Below are positions 1 through 9,700 of a stretch of DNA of 36,792 bases, piece after piece. The first letter of the stretch is position 1. Each line of letters begins with the position of its first letter. The notes below the pieces were generated by a model. The model had not been told where the DNA came from. It was given only the letters and a program-made list of their open reading frames with translations, and did no database searches. This DNA is from an uncultured Alphaproteobacteria bacterium (lineage in GTDB: Bacteria > Pseudomonadota > Alphaproteobacteria > RF32 > CAG-239): contig CALXZK010000016.1 in NCBI GenBank assembly GCA_944393225.1, positions 1-36,792 on the forward strand, written 5' to 3'. The position numbers and the translations under genes are program-made.

Positions 1-45
1 TTAAGGCGTTTGCTGGCACCATTAGGGTTATACCCGTTAAAGAAG

Positions 46-77
46 AACCACCGGCTAAGCCGGTGGGTTTCTTTTTT
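46..77 (+). terminator. Rho-independent terminator of an upstream gene
   Basis: An 8-bp stem (48-55 with 59-66, loop TAA) is followed by a T-rich run, so it fits a terminator for plus-strand transcription entering from the left. The 45 bases before it contain no gene I can support. A near-identical hairpin lies at the right end of the window (36725-36744). Confidence 0.7.
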
Positions 78-93
78 GTTGTGAGATTAGGGT

Positions 94-456
94 TTAGTCA
101 TAAACAAGAGTTCTGAGCATATCCCATAATGCAAACTTATCTTTCTGGCAGAAATATGCATATATCTTATACAGGACATATACAATTTCTGTGACAAGCA
201 GTATGGTAAGGAATATACAACCCAAAATAGCCATTACTCCTACAGCCCCTATGAATAGAGCAAAGAGTAAATCTGGAATGTACAGCAAGTTACTTCCACT
301 CCATACTTCAGCTATTCGTGCACATGTTGTAGAAAGGTGAAAGCATGTCATCCATGCGCCGCCAATGCTTGCAGCTTGGAAGAATAAAAATCTAAACCAA
401 GACCATACTTCATGAGAAATTCCCTTCACTCTTTTAATAATACTTTTTGTTTCCAT
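94..456 (-). CDS. Small hypothetical membrane protein
   Basis: A 120-residue protein that I do not recognise. It has a basic N-terminus (METKSIIKRVKG), a first hydrophobic stretch at about residues 20-42 and a long hydrophobic stretch at about 58-98 that could hold one or two membrane helices, so it is probably an inner-membrane protein. The start codon follows an A/T-only leader (CTATAAATAT before ATG) with no Shine-Dalgarno site, a feature shared with other unrecognised genes here. It stands alone, divergent from the small gene at 644. No catalytic motif is visible, and function is unknown. Confidence 0.6.
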   Translation of the reverse strand: METKSIIKRVKGISHEVWSWFRFLFFQAASIGGAWMTCFHLSTTCARIAEVWSGSNLLYIPDLLFALFIGAVGVMAILGCIFLTILLVTEIVYVLYKIYAYFCQKDKFALWDMLRTLVYD

Positions 457-580
457 ATATTTATAGTTTTTAATTAGTAATATTTTTTCTGCCTAAGTTT
501 ATAACATAAAATTAGGAGGGTGACAAGCATAAAAATAGACAATTTTGTCAAAAATGCGTTTTGTAAGTTAAAGAGAAAAC

Positions 581-609
581 TTGCTTGATGCGATTGTTTT
601 AATTATAAT
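581..609 (+). promoter_or_regulatory. Sigma-70-type promoter for the gene at 644
   Basis: TTGCTT at 581-586 and a perfect TATAAT at 604-609 are separated by exactly 17 bases. The start codon of the small membrane protein lies 34 bases downstream, and no competing gene is nearby on this strand. Confidence 0.6.
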
Positions 610-643
610 CAGGCATATTTACGATAATAGGTGAGTTTGAGAT

Positions 644-907
644 ATGCAGGCAGAAGATTATATTCGGACAATAAAAACCATTGGAACGGGGTTGTTTGCT
701 TTTGTCGCTTATGCTTCAATATCACTCTTGAATCTCTTTGTCGTTTGCAATTTGTTGTCTTATCCTTTATGGGTGACACTTTATAGCTTTTTTATTTATT
801 TTTATTCTTATGAGCAAAAGAGAATTGCCAGCGTTCGTGAAGAGCCGGTTTTGATGGCAATCTTGACCATTTTCAATTTGGTTTTGATTTATATTTATGA
901 GTTTTAG
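644..907 (+). CDS. Small hypothetical membrane protein
   Basis: An 87-residue protein that I do not recognise. Hydrophobic stretches at about residues 13-33, 36-54 and 68-86 suggest two or three membrane helices. A short charged segment ([13 protein letters not shown], about 55-67) probably forms a cytoplasmic loop. An AGGTGAG ribosome site lies about 8 bases before the ATG, and a strong promoter lies at 581-609, which supports expression. The last codons overlap the 3' end of rnhA on the other strand (convergent, 4 bases). Function is unknown. Confidence 0.55.
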   Translation: MQAEDYIRTIKTIGTGLFAFVAYASISLLNLFVVCNLLSYPLWVTLYSFFIYFYSYEQKRIASVREEPVLMAILTIFNLVLIYIYEF

Positions 908-1350
908 TCTTTTTCTAAAAAGCTTTTGGCGGCATCTCGGGCGAGTTTGTCCACGCGTTCGTTTTCCGGATGTCCGTTATGTCCTTTAACCCAAACCCAT
1001 TTGATTTTGTGTTTGGGTAACAAACTATCCAGTTCTTGCCAGAGTTCCAAATTTTTGACGGCGGATTTTTTGTTGGTCGTTTTCCAGCCGTTTTTCTTCC
1101 AATTCGGCATCCATTCATTGACGCCGTCCATCACATAGCGGCTATCGGTATATAAAGTGATTTCACATTCTCTTTTTAAGGCCTTCAAAGCCTCAATTAC
1201 CGCGGTTAATTCCATGCGGTTGTTGGTGGTTTGCGCTTCGCCGCCGCTTAATTCTTTTTCGGTTTCACCACAACGCAAAATAACGCCCCAGCCACCGGCT
1301 CCGGGGTTGCCGGAGCAAGCTCCGTCGGTAAAAATTTCAATAGCCGTCAT
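904..1350 (-). CDS. rnhA: Ribonuclease HI
   Basis: It cleaves the RNA strand of RNA-DNA hybrids, removing primers and R-loops in the cytoplasm. The 148 residues match the usual bacterial RNase HI length. The metal-binding carboxylates are all present: D9 in FTDGAC, E47 in NRMEL, D69 in YTDSRYV and D134 in NERVDKLA. The catalytic-loop histidine is H124 in [10 protein letters not shown]. It is the last gene of a minus-strand run M16 protease > ispH > AlbA_2 gene > rnhA, 7 bases after its neighbour. An ispH-to-rnhA order is common in alphaproteobacteria, where homoserine kinase (thrB) usually lies between them. Identification is firm. Confidence 0.97.
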   Translation of the reverse strand: MTAIEIFTDGACSGNPGAGGWGVILRCGETEKELSGGEAQTTNNRMELTAVIEALKALKRECEITLYTDSRYVMDGVNEWMPNWKKNGWKTTNKKSAVKNLELWQELDSLLPKHKIKWVWVKGHNGHPENERVDKLARDAAKSFLEKD

Positions 1351-1357
1351 ATCTTAT

Positions 1358-2425
1358 TTATTCCATATTAATTAAAAATTCTGAGAAAAATTCGTTCAAC
1401 AATTTGTCGGGGTTCTTACTGTTTCGCAAAGCCTTGGCAACAAAAGAACGCAGATTGTTTTTGGCAATGTGTACATCAAAGTCTTTGGGGGCACATTCAT
1501 CGGCACCAATCACGCCGTCTAAAACCAAATCATCTTCAGCAAAAGGAGAGAGGATAATATCTACGTTGCAGAATTTGAAAATACCGCGAGGAGGAAGTCT
1601 TAACTCGGGTTTGGTTATCAGGTTAAGCTGATTTTCAATGCCGGGGATTGAGTCCATTTGGTTGAAGTTGGTAAAACGAATTTTGTTATATTCACTTCCG
1701 GTGCTGACCGTGCGACAGGTTAAATAAATCTCTCGGGCAATCACATTACTGACGTTTTCGGCATGAATGGCAAAGCTAATTTTGACATATTTTTTTGGTG
1801 GATTTTTCATATTCAGCGGGTAAATTAAATCTTCATCGGCATTATCCAAAACTTTGATTTGCTTGTCTGCCAAAATCAATTCCACATTGGGTTGCGGGCG
1901 CTTGCCGAACATTCCGGCTATAACCGAATATGGCGCGGGCACATTGTTGGAGCCTGAGCGGATGTAAATGGCGCCGTTGGTGGTGGACATTAAAGGAGCC
2001 AAATCTGATTTAGGAATATAGGTGGCGATAAAACCATCGCCGTTTTTATCGCAACTGATGATGTGATTTCTGACCTTGTTGTGACTGGGAATGGTGCAGC
2101 CGGAAATAGCATTTTCCAGCCAGCTTAAAAAGCGGTGTACGTTTTTGACCTTGACTTTGGCTTTGGCAACATCGCCGATTTCATTATCACGTGAACACTC
2201 AACACCCCAGATAATGACGCCGCCTTCAGAGTTGCCAAAACCGGAAATAGCTTTGGAGAGGTTTTTGCGGTCATCTCTATGCAAGGTAACAAAGTTTTTA
2301 CCGACAGATACGGCTTGTTTGAAGTCCAAAAAAAGCTCTTCGGTTTGTTGGTTGATGATAAATTCATCAATGGCATCTTCCCCGAAATAGATGAGCTTTT
2401 GAAAAATGTCTTCCGCGCGTGACAT
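1358..2425 (-). CDS. AlbA_2/Schlafen-type domain protein
   Basis: A 355-residue soluble protein. Residues about 25-165 look like the AlbA_2 (Schlafen N-terminal, putative nucleic-acid-binding) domain. The visible hallmarks are ELFLDFK near the start, the glycine-rich GFGNSEGGVIIWGV near residue 65 and the closing IYIRSGSNNVPAP. The C-terminal half (about 180-355) is beta-rich with no motif that I recognise. A strong GGGAGAAG ribosome site supports the start. It lies 18 bases after ispH and 7 before rnhA, the slot where alphaproteobacteria usually carry thrB. AlbA_2 proteins include regulators and candidate defence proteins, and the sequence does not decide between these roles. Confidence 0.75.
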   Translation of the reverse strand: MSRAEDIFQKLIYFGEDAIDEFIINQQTEELFLDFKQAVSVGKNFVTLHRDDRKNLSKAISGFGNSEGGVIIWGVECSRDNEIGDVAKAKVKVKNVHRFLSWLENAISGCTIPSHNKVRNHIISCDKNGDGFIATYIPKSDLAPLMSTTNGAIYIRSGSNNVPAPYSVIAGMFGKRPQPNVELILADKQIKVLDNADEDLIYPLNMKNPPKKYVKISFAIHAENVSNVIAREIYLTCRTVSTGSEYNKIRFTNFNQMDSIPGIENQLNLITKPELRLPPRGIFKFCNVDIILSPFAEDDLVLDGVIGADECAPKDFDVHIAKNNLRSFVAKALRNSKNPDKLLNEFFSEFLINME

Positions 2426-2443
2426 GGTTCTTCTCCCGCTTTG

Positions 2444-3376
2444 TCAGAGTTTGAAATTTACCTTTTCATACTCTACTTTTACATCCATAATCTTAATATT
2501 ATCATAATGTGACTTTAATTGGTAGAGTAAATCTTGTACCAGATATTCCGGCGCAGAGGCTCCGGCAGTGATGCCTACGGTTTGATATTCTTTTAACAAA
2601 GTCCAATCAAGCTCATTAGCATCATCAATCAGCACGGCATTTTTAGCGCCGTTTTTTAATGCCACTTCTTTGAGTTGTTTGGAGTTGGAAGAATTTTTTG
2701 AGCCGATGACAATTATCAAATCTGCTAGTTTTGCCATTTCTTTGACGGCCTTTTGGCGGTTGGTGGTGGCAAAGCAAATGTCATCTTTGCTCATGGCGGA
2801 AATGGTTGGAAATTTTTCTTTCAATGCCGCGACAATCTCTTTGGTATCATCGACGGAAAGAGTTGTTTGGGTGACAAAGCCGACTTTGCTTTTGGGATTG
2901 ATATTCAAAGCCTCAATATCTTCTTTAGAATTGATGATATGCAGTTTATTGTTGCTTGGAATTTGTCCGACGGTGCCAATGATTTCGACATGATTTTTTT
3001 TGCCGATGACAATGATTTCCATATCTTCATTGTATAGTTTTTTGATTTGGTTATGTACCTTGGCAACCAGAGGGCAGGTGGCATCAATGGTTTTGATGCC
3101 TAATTTAACTGTTTCATCTACCACGCTTTGCGGAACGCCGTGCGCAGAGAAAATGAGTGGACGGCTTTTATCTTGCATTTGCGCCAATTCATCTATAAAA
3201 ATCACACCTTTGTTTTTTAAGTCTTCTATCACGTGTTTGTTATGAACAATTTCGTGACGGACATAAACCGGAGCGCCATAATCTTTTAACGCTTGTTCGA
3301 CAATTTCGATAGCTCTTCTGACACCGGCACAAAAACCGCGCGGTTCGGCAATATAAACAGTCAAATCCTCACTCAT
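2444..3376 (-). CDS. ispH: 4-hydroxy-3-methylbut-2-enyl diphosphate reductase
   Basis: Last enzyme of the methylerythritol phosphate pathway. It reduces HMBPP to IPP and DMAPP with a [4Fe-4S] cluster. The three cluster cysteines are in EPRGFCAGV (C16), DATCPLV and DDICFATTNRQ. The substrate-site histidines are seen in VRHEIVHNKHV and in NHVEIIGT, where many relatives have GHPE. The start at 3376 gives 310 residues and a 4-base ATGA overlap with the stop of the upstream M16 gene, a translational-coupling signature. An in-frame start 24 bases earlier would intrude into that gene and is less likely. Presence of ispH implies the MEP route to isoprenoids. Confidence 0.96.
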   Translation of the reverse strand: MSEDLTVYIAEPRGFCAGVRRAIEIVEQALKDYGAPVYVRHEIVHNKHVIEDLKNKGVIFIDELAQMQDKSRPLIFSAHGVPQSVVDETVKLGIKTIDATCPLVAKVHNQIKKLYNEDMEIIVIGKKNHVEIIGTVGQIPSNNKLHIINSKEDIEALNINPKSKVGFVTQTTLSVDDTKEIVAALKEKFPTISAMSKDDICFATTNRQKAVKEMAKLADLIIVIGSKNSSNSKQLKEVALKNGAKNAVLIDDANELDWTLLKEYQTVGITAGASAPEYLVQDLLYQLKSHYDNIKIMDVKVEYEKVNFKL

Positions 3377-4641
3377 GCTTTTACCTTTATTGCTTGGCAT
3401 AATTCATCATAGGGCATATATTTATCAATAGAACCCAACAATGTGTAAGTCGGTTGAGAAGAAAAGATTTTGCAAGCGGTGTTTTGAATGTCATCCAAAG
3501 ATACTTGCTCAATCATCTCAACCATTTCTTCTACCGGAATAATGCGGTTGAAAATGAGCATTTGGCGCGCCAAAACCTCGGCAGAAGAAGAACAACTCTC
3601 TAAGCCCATCAACATGCTGGCTTTGAGCTGAACTTTGGCTCTTTGAAGTTCTTTTTCTGTCACTTTTTCTTGGCAGACTTTGTTAACTTCGGTTGCCACA
3701 ACCGGCATCAATTCTTCCAGCTCTTTTTTACCGGTTCCGGCGTAAATGCCAAACAGACCGGTTTGAGTGTGAGCATTGGCGAAAGAATATACCGTATAAA
3801 CCAAGCCTCTTTTTTCTCGGATCTCTTGGAATAAACGAGAAGCCATGCCGCCACCTAATAATGTAGATAAAATCACGGTCGGATAGTAGCTCTTGCTTTC
3901 GTATTTTGTGGCTTCAAAACCAAGTAAAACATGGGCTTGCTCAATATCTCTTTTTTCAATGAAAAAGCCGCCTTGATATTTTTGTTTTTCCGGAGTGAAA
4001 AAGGTTTTGGGCTGCAAAGAGCTCATGCGTTGTTCAACCATTTTGACAAAGGCATCATGCTCAATGTTGCCGACGGCGCAGGCAATCATATTCTCTCCGG
4101 CATAGTTGGTGGAAATGTATTTGCGTAATGTGTCACCATTAAAGCTTCTGACTTTTTCTGCCGGACCTAAAATGGTGCGTCCCAAAGCTTGGTTCGGGAA
4201 AGCGGCTTCTTGAAAGTAGTCAAAAATGATGTCATCAGGTGCATCAATGGTTTGTTTGATTTCTTGCACCACAACTTCTCTTTCTTTGACCAATTCATCT
4301 TCAGGGAAGGTAGCGTTTAACAAAATGTCGGCAATAACATCGGCAGCCAATTCGGCATCGGCTTTCAGCATTTTGGCATAGTAGGCGGTGAACTCGCGCG
4401 AGGTATAAGCATTCATTTGTCCGCCGACATCTTCAATCTCTTCGGAAATTTGCAGAGAGTTACGCTTTTTTGTACCCTTAAAGCAAGTGTGTTCAAAAAA
4501 GTGAGAGATGCCGTTCATGGCTTCTTGCTCATAAGCCGCACCGGTTTTTACCCATACGCCTAAAGACACGCTTTCAAGATTAGAACGTGTGGAAGTGATT
4601 ATTCTCAAACCGTTTTTTAAGGTGGTCATTTGCCATTGCAT
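3373..4641 (-). CDS. M16 family zinc metalloprotease (processing-peptidase-like)
   Basis: A 422-residue M16B peptidase, similar in layout to bacterial relatives of mitochondrial processing peptidase beta. The inverted zinc motif HFFEH is at residues 47-51, and the downstream glutamate region (ELVKEREVVVQEI) follows about 75 residues later. The second half is the usual inactive M16_C domain, with a glycine-rich LLGGGMASRLFQEIREKRGL segment. No signal peptide is visible, so it is probably cytoplasmic or acts on peptides. It is the first gene of the minus-strand run and overlaps ispH by 4 bases. Its natural substrate cannot be read from the sequence. Confidence 0.93.
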   Translation of the reverse strand: MQWQMTTLKNGLRIITSTRSNLESVSLGVWVKTGAAYEQEAMNGISHFFEHTCFKGTKKRNSLQISEEIEDVGGQMNAYTSREFTAYYAKMLKADAELAADVIADILLNATFPEDELVKEREVVVQEIKQTIDAPDDIIFDYFQEAAFPNQALGRTILGPAEKVRSFNGDTLRKYISTNYAGENMIACAVGNIEHDAFVKMVEQRMSSLQPKTFFTPEKQKYQGGFFIEKRDIEQAHVLLGFEATKYESKSYYPTVILSTLLGGGMASRLFQEIREKRGLVYTVYSFANAHTQTGLFGIYAGTGKKELEELMPVVATEVNKVCQEKVTEKELQRAKVQLKASMLMGLESCSSSAEVLARQMLIFNRIIPVEEMVEMIEQVSLDDIQNTACKIFSSQPTYTLLGSIDKYMPYDELCQAIKVKA

Positions 4642-4743
4642 TTTTTTATTGCCTTACTTATCTAATTTGTTCTTGTTATTTTGAGTTAACTTATTATATA
4701 TTTCTTAATAAATTAATTACGCAAGAAAAGAAAGGAAAATATT

Positions 4744-5421
4744 ATGTCTGAGCGTCCACAAATTGCCATTGTTCTCGCCGGATGCGGCGTTTTTGACGGA
4801 AGTGAAATCCACGAAGCCGTTTTGACCATGCTCGCTATTGACCAACAAGGTGCCGAATATCAATGCTTTGCGCCAAACACTTGGCAAGCCCGCACCATAG
4901 ACCACTTTACCGGTCATGCTACAGCCATTGCCGGAGATGAGGATAATCGCAACGTGTTGGCCGAATCGGCACGTATTGCGCGCGGACAAATTAAAGACCT
5001 GCAAGAATTCAAAGCTAAAGATTATGATGCCATCATTTTCCCCGGTGGTTTTGGTGCGGCTCTTAACTTGAGCGACTTTGCCGTCAAAGGTGCAGATTGT
5101 GAAATTAACCACGAAGTACGCCGCGCTTTGGAAGAAAGCTATGATGAAGGAATCGTTATCGGCGCTATGTGCATTGCGCCGACCGTAATTGCGCGCGTGT
5201 TGGGCAAGCATCATGTCAAACTTACAATCGGTAATGATACAAAAGTTGCTGCCGGTTTGAAAAAAATGGGAGCCGAACATGAAAATAAGGCTGCAACGGA
5301 AGTTTGTGTAGATGAAGAGCACAAGATTGTAACTACACCTTGTTACATGCTTGCAAACTCCATCAAACAAGTGGCAGAGGGAACGCATAATCTCGTAGAA
5401 GCCGTCTTAGATTTGATTTAA
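4744..5421 (+). CDS. elbB: ElbB-type DJ-1/PfpI family protein (isoprenoid-associated glyoxalase)
   Basis: A 225-residue member of the DJ-1/PfpI superfamily, close in length and motifs to ElbB, which is reported to have glyoxalase activity and was historically linked to isoprenoid production. Visible marks are LAGCGVFDGSEI at the N-terminus, IIFPGGFGAA near residue 100 and the nucleophile elbow GAMCIAP with C143. An AAGGA site precedes the ATG. It is transcribed away from the M16-ispH run, so the isoprenoid link may be more than chance, though that is inference. A terminator follows at once. Confidence 0.9.
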   Translation: MSERPQIAIVLAGCGVFDGSEIHEAVLTMLAIDQQGAEYQCFAPNTWQARTIDHFTGHATAIAGDEDNRNVLAESARIARGQIKDLQEFKAKDYDAIIFPGGFGAALNLSDFAVKGADCEINHEVRRALEESYDEGIVIGAMCIAPTVIARVLGKHHVKLTIGNDTKVAAGLKKMGAEHENKAATEVCVDEEHKIVTTPCYMLANSIKQVAEGTHNLVEAVLDLI

Positions 5422-5427
5422 AAAATA

Positions 5428-5453
5428 AAGCCCTCGTAAGAGGGCTTTTTTTA
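5428..5453 (+). terminator. Terminator of elbB
   Basis: The stem AAGCCCTC/GAGGGCTT (5428-5435 with 5440-5447) has loop GTAA and is followed by a T run. It begins 7 bases after the elbB stop codon. Confidence 0.9.
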
Positions 5454-5572
5454 TATCAATATACACTCGTTCAAGTTAATAAAAACTCTTGAAATCTTTT
5501 ATAAAAGAGTAGATATTTCCGAAAAATGGATTACATTTATTTACAGTTGTTTCTGAAATAATGAGGATTAAT

Positions 5573-6745
5573 ATGTTGTTTAATAATAAGTTTTTGGTTG
5601 TTGCGTCTATGCTCTTGGTTTTGGGCGGATGCAAAGAAAAAGAATCTAAAAATCAACAAGCCATGCAGGCTCCGAAGGTTTCAGTTATTCAAGTGGAACC
5701 GCAAAACGTGCCTTTGAGTTTTGAATTTGCCGCTCGTGCACAAGGCTCAAAAGAAACTCAAGTTCGTGCTCAAGTCGGCGGAATTTTGCTCAAACGTAAC
5801 TATGTGGAAGGTTCTCATGTGGAAGAGGGTAGTGTTCTTTTCCAAATTGATCCCAAACCTTATAAAGTTGCGTTGGACCAAGCTCAAGCTCGTTTGGCTC
5901 AAGCTGAAGCTGAAGTTAAAAATGCCAAAATCCAATTAGAAAGAACTTTAAAGCTTTTTAAGCAAGGTTATGCCAGTGAAAAAGCCAAAGATGATGCGCA
6001 AGCAAATTATGATGCTTTGATGGCTAATAAAGAATTGGCTCAAGCTGAAGTGGAGGGTGCTCAACTTAATCTGGACTACACAACCGTTACTGCACCAATC
6101 AGCGGTTTGACCAGTATGGAAGTGCAATCGGAAGGAAGCCTCATTTCCACATCGGGTGATGCCGGTTTGCTCACTCATTTGACCCAAGTTGATCCGATTT
6201 ATGTTATCTTTTCCGCTTCTGAAAACGAAGTGATGGCTTTGACCAATATGGTTGAAAGCGGAAAAGTTCAAAATCCGTATAATGATAGTTCAATTTACGC
6301 CAAGGTAAAACTCGGTGATGGTCAAACATACAAATATAACGGACAAATCAACTTTATTAATCCGACTATTGATACTTCAACCGGTACAGTTAAACTCCGT
6401 GCGGTTTTCCCGAATCCTGATAAAATCATCCGTCCGGGACAATTCTTGCGTTTGGTTATGGAAGGCTTGACCCGCTTGGATGCTTTAATCGTGCCGCAAG
6501 ATGCCGTTATGCAAGGTGCCAACGGCGCTTATGTTTATCGTGTTAATCCGCAAAATATCGTGGAAATGGTCAGCATCAATACCGGCTTATCTACCGAAAA
6601 CGGCGGTTGGATTGTTGATACCGGTTTGAAAAAAGGCGATAAGATTATTGTCAGCAATTTGATGAAAATTCGCCCCGGTATGACCGTTACTCCCGAAGTG
6701 ACAACCGATGATAACTTGGAAAAAGACGCCCAAGTGGAAGATTAA
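5573..6745 (+). CDS. RND efflux periplasmic adaptor (AcrA/MexE type lipoprotein)
   Basis: Membrane-fusion protein that links an inner-membrane RND pump to an outer-membrane channel. The start at 5573 has GAGGA 5 bases upstream and gives 390 residues. An earlier in-frame ATG at 5561 overlaps that site and is less likely. A lipobox (LVLGGC, Cys20) marks it as a lipoprotein. Lipoyl-like segments flank an alpha-helical hairpin (about 85-150, with alanine/glutamine-rich heptads such as AQARLAQAEAEVKNAK), followed by a beta-barrel domain containing IRPGQFLRLVMEG. The pump gene starts 18 bases after its stop, so the two form an operon. No local regulator or TolC-like gene is present. Confidence 0.94.
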   Translation: MLFNNKFLVVASMLLVLGGCKEKESKNQQAMQAPKVSVIQVEPQNVPLSFEFAARAQGSKETQVRAQVGGILLKRNYVEGSHVEEGSVLFQIDPKPYKVALDQAQARLAQAEAEVKNAKIQLERTLKLFKQGYASEKAKDDAQANYDALMANKELAQAEVEGAQLNLDYTTVTAPISGLTSMEVQSEGSLISTSGDAGLLTHLTQVDPIYVIFSASENEVMALTNMVESGKVQNPYNDSSIYAKVKLGDGQTYKYNGQINFINPTIDTSTGTVKLRAVFPNPDKIIRPGQFLRLVMEGLTRLDALIVPQDAVMQGANGAYVYRVNPQNIVEMVSINTGLSTENGGWIVDTGLKKGDKIIVSNLMKIRPGMTVTPEVTTDDNLEKDAQVED

Positions 6746-6763
6746 AAATAAAGGATAAAACCG

Positions 6764-9700
6764 ATGTTTTCTAAATTTTTTATCGAAAGACCAATTTTTG
6801 CAACGGTTGTTTCTTTGATTATTGTTCTTTCCGGTTTAGTTGCCATGAAGGCTTTGCCGGTTGAGCAATATCCAAATATTGTCCCGACCGAAATTCAGGT
6901 TTCGGCAACATACCCCGGTGCAACTGCCGAAGTGTTGGCTGATACCGTGGCTGCGCCTCTGGAACAAGAAATCAACGGCGTTAAGAATATGATTTATATG
7001 TATTCTAACGCAACATCTTCCGGTTATTTGACCTTGGGTGTGGTTTTTGATATCGGAACAGACCCAGACCAAGCCACTATTGACGTAAATAACAAAGTGC
7101 AGATGGCAACACCGAAACTTCCCTCAGAAGTAACTAAACAAGGTGTTACGGTAGAAGAAAAATCTAACTCCATTTTGCAGGTTATTGCCATGCGCTCTAC
7201 CACCGATCAATATGATACGGTTTATGTTTCTAACTATGCTCTTTTGAACGTGTTGGATGAAATTAAACGTATTAAAGGCGTGGGTAGTGCATCGCTTTTT
7301 GCCAGCCAAGATTATTCTATGCGTATTTGGCTTTCTCCCGATAAGTTAGCAGACCATAACCTCACACCGCAAGATGTGATTACTGCCGTTCAAGAGCAAA
7401 ACTCTCAATATGCTGCCGGTCAGTTTGGTCAAGAGCCGATGGAAGAAATTCAACCTTATACCTATTCGGTGAACACCAAAGGTCGTTTGGTTGATGCCAA
7501 AGAGTTTGGTAATATCATTCTTTCTACCGATGAAGATGGCGCGATGCTGCGCCTCAAAGATGTGGCAAGAATTGAGCTCGGTGCGCAAGATTATAGCGTA
7601 AGTTCTCGTTTTAACGGTGAGCCGGCTGTGGCTTTTGCAGTTTATTTGCAATCAGGCGCTAATGCTTTGGAAACTGCCGAAGCCGTTAAAGCTAAAATGG
7701 AAGAACTTGCTAAAAGTTTCCCGCAAGGTATTACCTATGATATTCCTTATGATACAACCTTGTTCGTGAATGTTTCTATTGAAGAGGTTATTCATACATT
7801 CTTCGAAGCTGTGGTTTTGGTTATTGCCGTGGTTTATCTCTTCTTGCAAAATTTCCGCGCAACCCTTATTCCGATTTTGGCGGTGCCGGTTTCTATTATC
7901 GGTGCGTTTGCCGGAATGTATATCTTGGGCTTCTCCATCAACTTGTTGACCTTGTTCGGTTTGATTTTGGCCATTGGTATTGTGGTGGATGATGCGATTA
8001 TCGTGCTCGAGAACGTGGAACGTATTATGAGTGAAGAGGGGTTATCTCCTAAAGAAGCAGCCATCAAGGCTATGGAAGAAGTTTCCGGTCCGGTTGTTGC
8101 CGTGGCTTTGGTTTTGTCTTCCGTGTTCTTGCCGATTGCATTTTTGGGCGGTATGACCGGTGTTATGTATAAGCAATTCTCCGTTACCATTGCCGTTTCC
8201 GTGTTGATTTCAGCGCTGGTGGCTTTGACCTTAACACCTTCTCTTTGCGCTCTTATCATCAAAAAGACCCATGGCAAAAAAGAGCCTATGGCTTTCTTTA
8301 AATGGTTTAACGTCTTTTTTGAAAAAGTAACCGCATGGTATATTCATGGTGTGGAATTTTTCTTAAAATGGCGCAAATTGGCTATTTTAAGCTTTATCGG
8401 TTTGATTTTTGCCATTATCGGAATGTTCAAAATTATTCCGACGGCTTTGGTGCCAAATGAAGATATGGGTAACCTCCTTATGGCTTATAATATGCCTGAA
8501 GCATCTTCACTACCCAGAACTGAAAAATTCAGCTCCAAAATTGCCGATATGATTAGAAGTAACCCTAATGTTTCTGACGTGTTGACGGTTAATGGTTTTA
8601 ATATGTTGTCTTCGAGCCAAAACACATATTCCGGTGTAAGCTTTATTACGCTTAAAAACTGGAACCAACGTTTGGAAGAAGATCAATCTGCCGAGGCGTT
8701 GGCTAAAACCTTTACCGGTATCGGTATGAGCCAGCCGCAAGGTATTGCATTTGCTTTTAACTTGCCGCCGATTATGGGTATGAGTACGACGGGGGGTTTT
8801 GAAGCTTATATTCAAAACAAAACCGGTAAATCATCTCGCGAGTTGATGGCAAAAACGCAAGAGTTTTTGAATGCAGCTAACAAGCGTCCGGAACTTTCTA
8901 ACATTACCACGACTTTCTCTGTCAGCACACCGCAATATACTATTGATTTGGACAGAGAAAAAGCCATGGTTTTGAATGTGCCGATTAATAGCATTTATGC
9001 GGTTTTGCAATCTACATTCGGAAGTCTTTATATCAACGACTTTACCTATATGGGCAGAAACTTCCGCGTGACCTTGCAATCAGAATCAAAATTCCGCAGA
9101 ACACCTGATGATTTACGTTATGTCTATGTTAAGTCCTCAAAAGGCGATTTGGTTCCGCTTTCAACCCTTATCCATGTTAAACGCGTAACCGGACCAGAAC
9201 TTGTTAACCGCTTTAACATCTTCCCTGCTGCTAAAGTTATGGGTGACCCTGCCGAAGGATATTCTTCCGGTCAAGCAATTAAGGCGATGGAAGAAGTGGC
9301 TGAACAAGTTTTGGGTGATGAATACTCATTGTCTTGGATTGGTTCTGCATTCCAAGAAAAATTGGCAGGCGGTGCATCTACCATGGCATTTGCGTTCGGT
9401 GTGATTATGATTTTCTTAATCCTCTCGGCACAATATGAAAAATGGTCTTTGCCGATTGTGGTTATTTTGTCTGTGCCGTTTGGTGTATTTGGTGCTTTGC
9501 TTGCCACATGGATGCGTGGTATTCAAAACGATTTGTATTTCCAGGTCGGTTTGGTAACCTTGATTGGTTTGTCTGCTAAAAACGCTATTTTGATTGTGGA
9601 ATTTGCCGTGATGAAAGTACATGAAGGCTTGACCTATGCTCAAGCGGCTATTGAAGCAGCAAAACTTCGTTTCCGTCCGATTGTGATGACCTCTTTGGCC

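Noticed and set aside
3..116. A possible C-terminal end of a plus-strand protein entering from the left
   Set aside because: The frame runs through the terminator hairpin, and its residues there are simply the translated hairpin.
4717..5388. A 223-residue open frame antisense to elbB
   Set aside because: It is fully covered by elbB, which has a ribosome site and family motifs. The antisense product has no recognisable pattern and arises from codon bias.
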